From Thysanoteuthis rhombus (taxonomy: Eukaryota; Mollusca; Cephalopoda; Oegopsida; Thysanoteuthidae): a DNA stretch of 64,000 nt. Shown here in pieces: positions 1-10,833 of the stretch. The notes under the pieces were generated by a model. The model was not told the origin of the DNA and did no database searches. It saw nothing but the letters and a program-made list of their open reading frames with translations. The stretch spans positions 3,210,086 through 3,274,085 of the forward strand of contig OY735225.1 of NCBI GenBank assembly GCA_963457665.1, given 5' to 3'. A program made the position numbers and the translations under genes. Numbering within the stretch: the first letter of the stretch is position 1; every line of letters starts with the position of its first letter.

Positions 1-84
1 TAATTTGCGGTTATAGATGGAACACTTCATAGTTTATAGTCAACTAAATTGTTGTAATAAAATCAAACTGATAATTATGGGTGA

Positions 85-306
85 CACATTAATTATATAT
101 ATATATATATATATATGTGTGCATGTACATGTGTGTGTATATATATATATATATATATGTATGTATGAATCGTTAAAAGTATATATATTTTTGCGTGTGT
201 GTATATATATATATATATGTATGAATCGTTAAAAGTATATATATGTGTGCGTGTGTGTTTGTTTATGTATATAGTATATAAATGTATGTAAAAATATTGA
301 TGTATA

Positions 307-352
<46 letters not shown>

Positions 353-445
353 CATATCTTCCATGTGTTTGTATATATACATATACATATATGTATGTCT
401 GTACATGTGCATGTATGTATATTTATAATCATAATGCAAGTAAAC
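85..445. repeat. AT/GT-rich simple repeat block
   Basis: Runs of (TA)n alternate with GTGTGT, GTATGTAT and CATGTA tracts. A phrase containing GTATGAATCGTTAAAAGTATATAT occurs twice (near 161 and 219), so the block partly expanded by local duplication. Open frames across it are Tyr/Ile/His/Val-rich products of the repeat, not genes. Bases 446-700 hold nothing I recognise. Confidence 0.85.
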
Positions 446-705
446 CAAGAGAAAGGTCATTTTTTGAAGTACAGTAATTGAGATAGTTCTTGGTTATAGA
501 TATATTTGTACTGACTGTAAAATGTGATTGTCACATCAGATGAACCAGTTTCCCATAACATAGAGCTTCTAATAAGATGAGGGAAATGCAATATTTATAA
601 GTTAACTTTGCTGATCATCTCAAGTGTTTCCTACTAATACTTCTTATGATGGAAAGTAGTTCATCTTATATCAAACTATATCTTGTAAAAGAGTTTATAT
701 AAAAC

Positions 706-1110
706 TAACCTTCACAGTCAATAATTGAACAACTGTTGCGTCAAAATTTGAAGTTATGAGAAAAAATTGCATCGAAAAGAAAATATTGTCAGAAAAACTT
801 TCATTTTTGAAATTATGTATGGATTGGCATTTCTGCCCAAGATCAGAGGATTTGTGGGCTATATCTAAGATCAAAGTGACACTCTCCAGCACTTCATCCT
901 TGGATGTGGTCTAAATAAAATATCTTACACACTATATATATATATATATATATATCATCAAAGTCAATAATAGGACAACTGTAGCATCATATTTTGAAGT
1001 CATGTATATCTACGAATAAATATGATCTGAATAAATTCTATTTATGACATTAATAGTATTTTCCATGCAAAAAAATCTAAAATAGCATAAAAACGCATCT
1101 AGAAACGAAG
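706..1110 (+). repeat. Dispersed repeat family E, two copies
   Basis: Two partial copies (about 709-782 and 956-1110) share AGTCAATAATNGAACAACTG, a GCATCA-A-TTTGAAGT phrase and, in the second, TGAATAAATTCTATT. The same family recurs at 55465-55960. A short (TA)n run lies between the copies at 933-956. The second copy runs straight into the RTE-like element starting near 1110. The family may be 5' sequence of that LINE or an independent repeat next to it. Confidence 0.6.
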
Positions 1111-3290
1111 ATAAAAGAACTTTCTTTAAAAAGTGGTCTAGCGAAGTATCACAATCAACCAAGGTAGAAATAGACAACTTCAATGATGACTTAAACTCCC
1201 TGCTCTAAGTTACCAGAAAATACTTCAATGTCATCGTTGGAGACTTCAATGCACAAGTAGGGCAAGGAAATGAATGTTGCTTTTGTGAGTCCAGATACAA
1301 AGTACGGAATATGAGAGAGAAAGATCTTGTGAAATTTGCGACCGCAAACAGCATCAATTCATGGATACCTTCTTCAAGAAAAAACCCAAGTGGACTTGGA
1401 AGAGCCTCAATCATGAAACCACGAATGGAATAGACTACATCTTAACAGACAACAACAACACTGTCAGAGACACTCAAGTTCTTAATCAAGTCAATATAGG
1501 AAGCAACTACAGAATGCTAAGATGAAGAATGCGAATAAACACCTACAACTCAGCAACAAAATAATAGTCTCTTCAATAGAAGCTGCCACTATATTTAAAC
1601 CAAGGCGCACACTAAGCATTAGTAAAATCTCAGATGAAACCAAGAATCTCATGGAAAAACGCAGAAAGCTCAAGCCACCGACAACAAGAGAGAAAATTGA
1701 AGAGACCAAATTGAATAAAATCAAAAAGAAACAGAGAAGACAAAAGAAGATGCACAACAATCATTGGAACAGTTCTCAAAAAAGGCTGGGACTCCAAAAC
1801 TATAAACAAAGCTCACAGTACAGAATGGAAACAAATAACCAGCATACTCAAGGAAAATGGAGACCTAACAACAGACAGAGACAGGATTGTTGACTCTGCC
1901 CAAGAATTCTACTCCTGAAGACTAGGACTAACAAAAAAATGAACAGGATACACAAGATGCGAACAATCAGTTCGAGGATTTCCCAGAAGATTCACCATGA
2001 GAGGTGAAGCAAACCATCAAAGAAAGAAAAAAAGATAGGAAAAGCCCATGGAGCTGATAACATCACCATCAATCTACTCCAAAAAGCTTGTAAGATCGTC
2101 ACTAAGAAACTAGATATTCTATTGAACTTGTGTCTGGAACAGAGTAAAGTCCCTAAAGACATGCCAAACATAGTGCTTTTCCATAGATAAGGAAATCAAA
2201 ACCTCATCAACTACAGATCTAAAAGCTTTCTCAACTGAATCTACAAGATTTTTACAGAAATCATCACCAACCAAATCACAAAAGCACTAGATGAAACCAA
2301 TCACTGACTTTAAAGAAACTACTCAACCATGGACCATCTCCATTGAATAAGTCAGCTGAAAGAAAAAGCAGCAAAATGTAAAATGCCATTCACTGTAGCA
2401 TTTATAGATTTCAAGAAAAACCTTTCAATCTGTGAAAATCCCCATGGTCATTAAAGCCATCTTTCTACAAGACCCTGTATACGTCAGAGTGCTACAACAT
2501 ATATGCAGTCACAGCAGCTTATTTATTAGGCTACATAAAGACTTGCAGCCCTTTCGGCTCCAAAAAGGGATAAGATAAGGTGATATAAGCTCACTCATAG
2601 TCTTTAGTCTGCTTTGAATTGATCATCAGGAACCTAGACTTGGAAAATAAAGGAATTTAAGTAGACGGCAAATATCTGAGTAACCTCAGACTTGCCGATG
2701 ACCTCATCCCTTTTTCAGAGAACCTACACAATCTCCAGGTGATACTAGATGAACTAAAGGAAAAAGGCAGAAAAGTCAGCCTACGCATGGACTCCAGCAA
2801 AACAAAGGCCATGTGCAACAATCACGTCAAAAATAAAAACTCAGAGATCAAAATCAAAGACACAGAACTGATGAAAGTAGACCACTACATCTACCTAGAA
2901 CAACGAATCTCCCTGAATACCTCAAAAGGAGAAGAAATCAAGAAAAGAATCACTCTCTGATGGCCAACCTTTGGCAGAGAAAGCTCAATTTTCAAAAACA
3001 AGAAGATCCCATTAGTCCTAAAAAAAAGGGTACACAACCAATGCATCCTCCGGATAGTCACCTATAGAACTGAAAAATGGAATCTATATAAGAGATTGAC
3101 CTATAGACTGAGAACCTTGCAATGTGCAATGAAGGAAACATGGTTAACCTTACATGGAGAAATCACAAGACAGCACAATATATCAGGGAGAAAACAGGAA
3201 AAAATTCAAATGGCTATGGGCTGGTCATGTTGTAAGAGTGGCAGACAACTGATGGACATCATGACTCTCAACATGGATTGACAGAGGACT
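1110..3290 (+). mobile_element. RTE-like LINE, degenerate, endonuclease plus reverse transcriptase
   Basis: This is the longest but most decayed copy of the RTE-like family. Around 1215-1440 a broken frame encodes an apurinic endonuclease segment with VIVGDFNAQVG and RNEREK-DLVKFA-like text, typical of non-LTR endonucleases. Reverse transcriptase follows from about 1930: FIDFKK (motif A) near 2400, a QGD-like motif near 2580 and LADD (motif C) near 2690. The C-terminal segment beginning NHVKNKNSEIKIKDTEL (ORF 2739-2960) matches the other copies. Stop codons and frameshifts are frequent, so it is dead. It lacks the last roughly 150 bp and the (TGA)n tail present at 47.39 kb. Confidence 0.85.
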
Positions 3291-3540
3291 GTGTTTTGTA
3301 CAAGTGAGATTTCATTGGTTTTTTCGATGTGCTGCCAGTGCATTCGAGCTTTCAAGAAAAGTATAGTAGAGATACAAGAGATGAATTATGTGATAAGGTC
3401 TGGGTCTTGTGGGGAGCAGGTTTAATAATGAAAGTGGATTTCAAGTGTATCAAGTGTTTGGTCAGCAGGGAGGTATCACATGACATCCTGGTTCTAGCAC
3501 TGGACTGTGTTATAGTTACCAAACATCTGAAAATCTGACA

Positions 3541-3550
3541 GTTGAGATAG

Positions 3551-3591
<41 letters not shown>

Positions 3592-3647
3592 CATTGTGTA
3601 TCATATTATATATATGTTATATAATATATAATATTATATACACCCTT

Positions 3648-3696
<49 letters not shown>

Positions 3697-3910
3697 CATA
3701 GGAATAGAGCACTAGTGGATGGAGAATATAAGCTAAATAAGTATATTCAGCCTTACTGACCGTCCAGTTCCCTAGTGCAGAGGCAGGATACCGGCTTCTG
3801 GGTCTGAAGCGAAGGTTTCAATCCTGCCTCGTGGTACTGGATGGAATAATGGATAGTCCATAGCCACACTGTAAAGTTGTAATACAATGAAACAGCTATC
3901 TGTGGATGAC

Positions 3911-3956
<46 letters not shown>

Positions 3957-4135
3957 GCATAGGCATTGTGTATTTTATATATATATAAATATATATATAT
4001 ATATACACATGCGTATTATATATATATATGTATGCACACACATTATGTATCATTTATATACATATTGTGTGTATATATATATATATATAGATAGATAGAT
4101 TGAATATTATATATACACACATTGTGCATCATATA
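3541..4135. repeat. (AT)n microsatellite cluster around a SINE
   Basis: Several pure (TA)n tracts (about 3551-3577, 3645-3695, 3917-3955, 3985-4005, 4072-4090) are separated by short AC/TG runs and interrupted by a tRNA-derived SINE at 3745-3917. Several TATA tracts are joined by near-identical ATTGTGTATCATATAT linkers. Such tracts expand by replication slippage. Confidence 0.9.
3745..3917 (+). mobile_element. tRNA-derived SINE (family 1), copy 1
   Basis: The segment begins TTCAGCCTTACTGACCGTCC and contains a pol III A-box-like TAGTGCAGAGG (3773-3783) and B-box-like GGTTTCAATCC (3814-3824), 30 bp apart as in tRNA. It ends in an (AT)n tail after GACACAATA. A second copy at 15736-15903 matches along its length, which marks it as a retroposon and not a tRNA gene. 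The tail after the tRNA-like head (ATGGATAGTCCATAGCC and onward) is unrelated to tRNA. Transcription by RNA polymerase III is expected from the boxes, but activity is unknown. Confidence 0.8.
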
Positions 4136-4140
4136 TGTAT

Positions 4141-4215
4141 GCATAGGGTAACCACTTCAACGTAGTGTTGCTCTTACCATTGAGCTAAACAGCTACTGGT
4201 AATACGAAGGCTCAA
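4141..4215 (-). mobile_element. tRNA-like SINE head, fragment
   Basis: On the - strand the sequence reads TAGCTCAATGGTAAGAG (complement of 4171-4187), a close match to a tRNA D-arm / pol III A box. It resembles the head of the 4290-4520 element and is probably a truncated SINE family 2 copy. No good B box is visible nearby. Confidence 0.5.
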
Positions 4216-4289
4216 AAAACTTTTTTCACTGCAAATACTCGTCTCACTTATTCTTGGTCTATTCAGTCCTTTAGACGCAACAGTTATGT

Positions 4290-4525
4290 ATCAAGAAATG
4301 GATTCTATGATCCAACAGAATGATTATAAATTGCGTTATACATAATATTATTTGAAATTATCTCCTGTCATTACATGGGTAATGAATCACTTAGTCTAGA
4401 CAGCATGAATAGAATAAACAATTGAATGGGGCTGATGCAGGAATTGATAGGCTAGTTGCTCCAACATAGTGGTGCTCTTACCATTCAGCTAAAGAGTCGC
4501 CGGTAATGCTAAGGCCCCACGTATA
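4290..4525 (-). mobile_element. tRNA-derived SINE (family 2), near full length
   Basis: Read on the - strand, the element starts with GGGGCCTTAGCATTACC, has an A-box-like TAGCTGAATGGTAAGAG (complement of 4475-4491) and a B-box-like AATTCCTGCATCAGCCCC about 30-40 nt further on. The body is CAATTGTTTATTCTATTCATG followed by TCATTTCAAATAA-like sequence. Body sequence also appears at 13028-13180 and 15490-15700 on the + strand. The three copies share a 3' part ending in TATAAT- and AT-rich DNA. Confidence 0.65.
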
Positions 4526-4547
4526 TATATATGTATATAGTACAAAA

Positions 4548-4640
4548 TAGATTCGCTAAACAAACAAGTTCATAGATTCACCTGAAGAGGCCCAAAGAGG
4601 GCAGAAACCTAAATGTGTTCGTGTAGCAAATCTACTTTCC
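4548..4640 (+). ncRNA. Hammerhead-like / Penelope-type terminal motif (candidate)
   Basis: CTGAAGA (4582-4588) is followed by a GCCC/GGGC stem (4590-4593 with 4599-4602), a five-base loop and GAAAC (4604-4608). This is the order of a hammerhead ribozyme core, CUGANGA - stem II - GAAA. Similar CTGAAGA...GAAAC text is familiar from Penelope-like element termini. An inverted repeat (AGATTCGCTA near 4549, TAGCAAATCT near 4623) encloses it. The 10.1/11.1 pair is G:A and no clear NUH cleavage site sits in the right place, so activity is doubtful. Confidence 0.3.
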
Positions 4641-4837
4641 ACTATATTTCCAGCTTTACTCTAAAACCAATTTAACACTCGAAGTTTAAAGTTGAATGTA
4701 TCGAGCACTCCATAAAATAAATCCATCACTTATCAGACATTGCTTTATATTATATTATATCATATTATGCTATATTGCAAACCTGATTTATACTATATGT
4801 ACTATATATATGTATATACATATACATATATACATAT

Positions 4838-5294
4838 ACTGTATCATATATTTGGATAAGATGAATGATGTTAGCATAAATAAATGAACACTTCAGCAGA
4901 AATTATTTAAACAAATTTAAGAAACATGAGGGATGCACGATGAGTGTTTGGCCTTATTGTTTACCATTGTTTAAATTGGTCTTGATTTAAATGGCAGTTG
5001 TTGGTGTAAGCGTATGTTTTCAACTTGAAATCTTGAAGTCTACTGTAAACACTCTCAGTAACAGACTAATAAGGAAGTATTTGGTGTCGGATAAATACTG
5101 AGTGTGCGGTATTACAGAACTAAGTCGAAAGGAAAACACAGGAGAAAATTACATAAATTGCACTGACAAATATTGGGAAGTAAATAAATGAAATGACTCA
5201 AAAAAATCTTTTGAAAAAGTTTTTTGATGCGCTTTATATATACATATATACATATACATATATATATATATATGTATATATATCTTTATACATG

Positions 5295-5326
<32 letters not shown>

Positions 5327-5470
5327 CTGTGTATCAGATAAATGCTTTCAGCATAAATAAATGAACACTTCAGCATGCATTATCTGAATAAGTTCAACAA
5401 ATGGTAAGGGAAGCACGGTTTTTGACATTATTGAAACACAACACTATGTAAAGATTTTAATGAGTGGCTG
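4838..5470 (+). repeat. Diverged segmental duplication with (AT)n
   Basis: The phrase AGCATAAATAAATGAACAC with flanking sequence occurs near 4873 and again near 5351, each preceded by a (TA)n/CATATA tract and followed by similar AAGTTCAACAAATG / GCACGATG-like text. It looks like a duplicated unit of about 490 bp that has diverged. The microsatellites at 4795-4845 and 5237-5330 belong to the two units. Confidence 0.6.
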
Positions 5471-5914
5471 TTACAAAAATAGTGAATTGCTGTGGCAGTT
5501 AACTATAACCGTAAGGGTTTGCTAGATTAAAGAATTTACTGGATGAACTAGAGGTAACACCAAGGGACCTTGAAATTAGAGTTGATGCCTAGAGGACCAC
5601 AATTGCCAGTCAGCATAAATCAAACCAGCGTAAAAACAAAATGAAAATGAAAAATGACTGGATTTAGGTAATGAAAGCTAACCTGAAGGACAAAAATTTT
5701 TATAAAGAAAGTTATATGGTGGAAGAAAAAATGAAAATTGATTTCTCTATATATAGCTAACTGCTTATGCAATTCACAACATTGTAAGAGAAAATAAAAT
5801 AATTATCATTGTCGTTCGTATGACCCTCCCCAAATCATCATCCAGCATGGATCCCTTGAGACAGTTCTGTGGGGCTCCATCCAGGCGTCATAGGCCATAG
5901 ACTCCATTTGGAAA
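5471..5914. other. No recognised feature
   Basis: AT-rich sequence with no convincing ORF, repeat or RNA. The stretch at 5820-5910 is less AT-rich (contains ACAGTTCTGTGGGGCTCC) and may be decayed 3' sequence of the neighbouring LINE, but I cannot show it. Confidence 0.5.
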
Positions 5915-6069
5915 TTTCTAAAGAGGGTACTCTGACACAATATGATTTCTAAAGAGGGTACTCTGACACAATATGATTTCTAAAGAGGGTACTCTGACAC
6001 AATATGATTTCTAAAGAGGGTACTCTGACACAATATGATTTCTAAAGAGGGTACTCTGACACAATATGA
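5915..6069 (+). repeat. 31-bp minisatellite, five perfect copies
   Basis: The unit starts TTTCTAAAGAGGGTACTCTG and ends ACACAATATGA. It is repeated exactly 5.0 times without a mismatch, so the expansion is recent. It abuts the 3' side of the - strand Jockey-like LINE. Confidence 0.97.
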
Positions 6070-7990
6070 TTGGCATTGCTGCTCTTAGTTTGTTTTGTTG
6101 CTTTCCGAAACCAACCCGGTTTTTTGCCCAACTGGTCTGCAGTCTGTTCAACAGAACGAGTGATTTTCATCGTATTTTGTTTCCAGCTGACTGAGCTGAT
6201 TGTTTGTTGGTGAATTGATGGAGGTATACATCCAACATGAACCACTCCTCTCTCTCTATCTGTTGGGCTGCCAATTTTTTGAAAGGGGATGCTGCTCTCT
6301 CAGCTCCATTACTTTGGAGACAAAATATTCTGTTTAGCCAGAGTGGGATATCAAGGGGCATCATATGTGGTACCAGGCCACATGGTTGAAGTGACTACTT
6401 GTCCAGCTTCAAGTGCTGTGAATCATAGGGATTTGATGGTGGAGCAATGCCTGAGATTACAGGTATCATGTAGACATGAGTTAGCTTGATGACACCTGAT
6501 ATAATAGAAAAACTGATTTTCAGTGGCATCCAGTGATTTTGTATGGACACTGTGTGACTAGACAGGGCTTGCATATTCAGCACTGTAGATGACCAGGGGC
6601 TATATGGATGTTCTCATGGTGGAGAAGTCAGCCTTCCAAATTCACTCATTTCAAGATCTTCTCAGATGTCTCCTTAATATGGACATGGAAGATTAGGCTC
6701 TGGTCCAAAATAATCGTCAAGTGGACAGGCTCCTTTACAAACTTCTGCAGCCTAATATTGTTGATGATAGACAAAGTATCATTGGCCTGTCTATTGGCCA
6801 GATGAAAATAAGAACAGTCAGTCTTTCTGATGCTGAGCCTACCATGCCACATTGGAGGAAGTGCACAGGGTGGTGAGATCAATTTCATGTATGCATTTGA
6901 TGGTTCTGTTACACTCGTGGGCGAACCCCAGCACAGAGTTGTCAGCATAGAGAAGCTGTTGGGGGAGCATATAAAAAATGCAGATGTTAAAGAGGATTGG
7001 AATGAGGTCTCATCCTTCTGACAGCCCATTTCTCTGCGTGCACTTTCCACTGTATTATACATTATATGTGATAAGGTAGAAAGACATTTTCTGGAACAAT
7101 AGCATAACAAACTTCATCAGCTTCAGGTTACTTGGAGTAATTTCAGGTATAGGCTGCATTTTAGGCTAAAGATGGATAAATAGGGACGAGACCATATTTT
7201 TCTTGGCTCTGTAATGATTACTCAAGATAGGGGCTCAGGTAAGTTATCTGGTTGGTGGTGGATCAGCTCTTCCTGAACACAGTCTGATCGTATGGCAGGT
7301 TTCATTCAATGATCTTGTTAATTCTGTCAAGAATAGCTTGTTCCATCAGCTTGTGTGTCATTTACAGGAGTGATATTTGGCAATAACTGGCTGAGTTACA
7401 AACCAGTTTCTTTGGTTTCAGGGTAGCATAGACTCTTGCTCGTTTCCAGAAGGGATAGTTTTGTTATGGCAGTCAGATAGAAAGGACCACAACTGCTCTA
7501 CAGCATGAAGTCCTACATTCTGCAGGAACTCTGGGAAGATCTTATCTATGCCGGGGGTTTTACCATTTTTGAGAATGGTGTCCACTAATTCATTGGCTGT
7601 CAAAGCATATGAGAGTGGGCCTCTGGCAGGAATGTTTTTCTTGGGCCTCTTCGATTGAGTATCTCCATTGGTGTCCCATTTACCGTTGTTGCCCAGGATA
7701 GATGCAATGGCATTCATGGAGACTGGGCTTTGTTTTGTAGTGTTACTGCGACCAGTTAGCTCATTTATAGTCTGCTATGCTTTTCTATGAATTCTTTATT
7801 TCTTATTGTTTCTTCCTATTACTGATGGTGTTTCCTACCCAGGATCCCAAAGAGAAGGTCATAATTTTGTCTTTGTGTTGCCTTGAGAGCTGCAGAAATC
7901 AGCGAGTTTATCGTCACATTCTTCATCCTGGCAGGGATGTAGTGATTGTATCTGCCTCTGGGAATTGAGCATTTTGTCATGGTAGAGAGC
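6070..7990 (-). mobile_element. Jockey-like LINE reverse transcriptase, degenerate
   Basis: On the - strand, starting near 7990 and running down, broken frames spell a Jockey-clade-like reverse transcriptase. WQTINELTGRSN and KNGKTPGIDKIFPEFLQNVG (7717-7418) match the fingers region with its (A/T)PGxDxIxPEFL signature. Further down come KPKK-LVCNSASYCQISLL and LDRINKIIE (about 7420-7290), then VHLTIILDQSLIFHVHIKET near 6680. The C-terminal region has AEYASPVWSHSVHTKSLDAT-like text and IPVISGIAPP (near 6450). The order matches the RT C-terminus of jockey elements. Frames shift at least four times, so the element is dead. The nearest host exon (8247) is 250 bp away on the other strand. Confidence 0.75.
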
Positions 7991-8246
7991 AGGTTAAAAA
8001 AAAAAAGAAAAAGAAAATGTCATTTAATCAATGATGTTTATGCTACATACATGCTTCTTAAACACTGATATTCACTAATACTAATCTATAAATAAAAACT
8101 TTTACAAAATGTGATAATATTTCAATTCTTTTAATTCATCCAATGTTACAGAGTTTCTGAAGTCAACTATGTCATAATATATGGAAAATGATTTATTCAT
8201 AATTTATTGCGATTTCTAATGCTTCAAATCTCATTTCCTTATCTAG

Positions 8247-8396
8247 ATGTTGGTAACACCCTGGCGTTCCATCTTCACATCTCTACCTATCTTGGCCATT
8301 TGTGTTGCACACTGCTGCTATAACTGGAGTTTCTACATGATGCTCACAAGTCTCCCTCTGTACATGAAGACAATCCTACACTTCGATATCTCAGAG
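8247..8396 (+). CDS. SLC17-like transporter, exon with transmembrane helix 7
   Basis: The exon follows a CTTATCTAG acceptor and ends at GAG|GTAATC. It codes for 50 residues in phase 0, from [20 protein letters not shown] to LHFDISE. The Met is internal, not a start: the family has a comparable P-W-x-x-x-x-T-S-x-P text at the beginning of helix 7 in the second half of the protein. [20 protein letters not shown] is the family's conserved helix 7 region, where sialin and the vesicular glutamate transporters have a very similar AHFxxNWxFYxLLTxLPxYM stretch. The phase-0 donor joins cleanly to the exon at 10834, giving FDISE-NSQLSAVPYL, which corresponds to the family's F(D/N)(I/V)xENGFLSxLPYL. Confidence 0.88.
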
Positions 8397-9298
8397 GTAA
8401 TCACTCCCTCTTTATTGATTTTCCACTTAGTATTTATTTATCATCCTGAGACGGTTCAACTCATTCTCTATGACACCTTTGTTGTTGGCTCAATGTTTCA
8501 GCCGATTTCTGGAACACCCAAAGAAAGTTGTTGAATGAATTGGCTGAAACACTTTGGTGGCAACAAGGGCAACCAAAAGAATGAGGTCAATAGTCTGAAC
8601 ATCTCTAAGGAGGATGATGACTCATCTCAAAATTACAAAATATATCTTACAACAAAAAGCATGAGTTTAATGGTTCAAACAACATTCAAAATGATTATAG
8701 CTCGTCTGATATTTACAGAAGATATCTTGAATGAAAAGAATGCGATCAATAGTATGCACAACTTCTGGAGTAATGACTCCTAAAATATGTAGATACCAAA
8801 TGATTCAAATAAATACTAAAAACATGTAAAGCTCTTATTTTGTACAGATGTATTCCAAGAAGAATGTACAATCTTGGAGCTTAGTCCAATCTTGGATCAT
8901 CCAAAGTCAGAGTGGTCTTGGTAGAACCTTCACCTGTAATTCATTTTTCATTGTAGAATAAAATAGAATCCCACTTTTTCTTTATGTATTAAAGAAATTG
9001 TGGAGGGTATCTTTCATATACATTGTACACCTAAGGAAAGCTTTACATAAAGGCACAATGAGATTTTTGAGCAGACAAACACATTAGCTATCAATTCCTC
9101 AGTGCTACTTACAAAATATCCTCTCCATGCCAATCCGTTCTCCTTTTCTGTTGATTTGTCCTTTTTCCAGTGACTCGGCACTCAAGTGACCAATTACGAT
9201 GTGTCACTTACCATCCCCTAATATGATTTTCCATCTGAGTCCTACTTTTGGAATTCAGGATGAGTGATGAATTACTACATGATATGCTTACATATATA
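8397..9298. other. Intron sequence, no recognised element
   Basis: First part of the 2437-bp intron. The phrases GCCGATTTCTGGAACACCC and ATTGGCTGAAACACTTTGG are compositionally mixed but give no recognisable protein. No tandem or inverted repeat was seen. Confidence 0.5.
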
Positions 9299-10362
9299 CA
9301 GTGAACTCTCATTATAACAAAATAATTAGGGAAAGTCAAACTGTAGGTAAAACCAAAAGTTTGTTATACCCAACGGTAGTCCCTCATGCTGTAAATAAGG
9401 AGTAAGTTTGGTAGTTTGTTGCTTTTAACAGACATTGCTTGGTGATTCAAGGATTGTTCGAATGACCTTTGTTCCATTTTCAATCTTACCTTATATTGTT
9501 TGGTTGATAATAATCGGAAGATGGTTTGTGGAACTCGCCTAGATTCATAGTCCAGCCTTTTGTGGCATTTACTTAAAGATCAAAGTGTAATATCTATTCT
9601 TCTCACGTCAACGAAACATAACATTAACTTTCCGTTTTCAATACTAAGTGTTATTATAGGTGTATTTCAATAGTTTTCTTCAAGAATTTTAATTTAATTC
9701 AATAAATTTGAATTTTCTCCTCGATAGATAAAAACTCAAGTTATTTTATGGTTGTATTCTTATCGTCTTCTTGAATTCTATAAGACTATTATTTTTGTGT
9801 GAAACACTATAATTTGATTACAAAAATACAAAACAACAATGATCTATTCTGATTCAATATTTAATAATTATTGATCTTAAAAATAAGTCTAAAAAGTGTT
9901 AGGATGAGTTATGATAAGTAAAAATGATTTAGTGAAATCATTACTTGTGTGAAATGCGAGTGGGATAATGTCAGAAATTTAGAATGGAAATGCCAAGAAC
10001 TCACTTGGTTTTTAGTGATGACAATAAATAAGAATCAGAATTTCTGTTTTTGTTGATTGAAAAGATATTCAAAATCAATTAGAACCCATGTAGAAAACAA
10101 TTAAAATACAACTGTAACATTTACAATTAAAAACATTAAGTTAATACTATGTTTTGTTGATATGAGAAGAACAGATACTACACTTGATCTTGATCTGGAG
10201 GCAGCAAAAGGCTGGACAACAAAACTAGTTTGTTATGTTCAATGTGTTTGCTGTATTTATCAAAATTTGCTTGATAGACCAGACAAAAGTTTGTTATCCA
10301 TGCGTTTGTTAAAGCCAAAAACTGAAATTCCTTACATCGAGGATCATTATAACAAGGGTTTG

Positions 10363-10365
<3 letters not shown>
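9299..10365. mobile_element. Tc1/mariner/pogo-like non-autonomous element (candidate)
   Basis: The left end CAGTGAACTCTCATTATAAC and the right end, read inverted, CAGCAAACCCTTGTTATAAT are imperfect inverted repeats of the CAGT-AACC-TTATAAC type common in the Tc1/mariner/pogo group. Both ends are flanked by TA (9297-9298 and 10366-10367), the target site of that group, although the right TA is part of an (AT)n run. At 1067 bp it is too short and broken to encode a full transposase. A small ORF near the right end (10162 onward) resembles nothing I recognise. Confidence 0.5.

Positions 10366-10411
<46 letters not shown>
10365..10411. repeat. (TA)n microsatellite
   Basis: About 23 TA units immediately beyond the right end of the 9299-10365 element. 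Confidence 0.95.
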
Positions 10412-10418
<7 letters not shown>

Positions 10419-10469
10419 GCTCTGATTGCTGTACTGCTGAGTTACTCTGAAGAAAGAGGCAAAAAAGTG

Positions 10470-10775
10470 ACTGAGCCCTATAATTAGCGCGGGCAACTGC
10501 CAGGGGAAGGGAACTCCGGTCAAACCTATGATCTTGGAGCCTTGGAGCTTAGGTCTCTTTTAAGCCACCTCGATGGACCATAGGATGCAAACCTTTGGTT
10601 TAGAGTGGGGGTAGGCTTTGTGAATGTCACACTTCACCTTAAAACTTCATTGTGCTGGGTTATTTTGTATACATGGCCCTGCAGTTTAAGGATTCCATAA
10701 TTGGGGGAAACCCTCCCAAAAAATCTTTGTCTGCAAAGCCAAGCCATTCATTCCTGTGTATCGATATATATCATT
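10470..10775 (+). repeat. Dispersed repeat family F, copy 1
   Basis: Shares an ordered set of phrases with 15160-15480: CTGTCAAACCTA-like, CCTTGGA, CCACCTTGAGGGACCAT-like, ATGGGATGC, TTTAAAGTGGGGG, TTCACCTTAAA, CCATTG-TGCTGGG, GGAGCCAAGC and ATCCATTCA. The segment has higher GC than its surroundings. No terminal repeats or coding potential are evident. It ends 60 bp before the exon at 10834. Confidence 0.75.
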
Positions 10776-10833
10776 AATATGTAATGAAATTGTGGAATGT
10801 ATATTTTTCTTATTGTTTTATAACCTGTTTCAG

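Noticed and set aside
3773..3845. Candidate tRNA gene
   Set aside because: A and B boxes are present, but the cloverleaf is incomplete, the sequence continues into a non-tRNA body, and a second copy with the same body and AT tail occurs at 15.7 kb. This marks a SINE.
1..8246. Search for upstream SLC17 exons
   Set aside because: No segment matched helices 1-6 of the family or had suitable splice sites. The region is LINE, SINE and microsatellite DNA, so the 5' exons are presumed to lie outside the window.
8397..8783. Extension of the first SLC17-like exon through its donor into the intron
   Set aside because: The frame continues past GTAATC but leaves the conserved family sequence exactly at the donor, and the next exon restores it in phase.
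10162..10425. Open frames rich in Tyr-Ile across (AT)n tracts, also at 263-460, 3352-3594, 3772-4053, 5149-5376, 12762-13064, 15828-16022, 26057-26266 and 30257-30539
   Set aside because: (TA)n encodes alternating Tyr and Ile in any frame without stops. There are no exon signals or conserved motifs outside the repeat.
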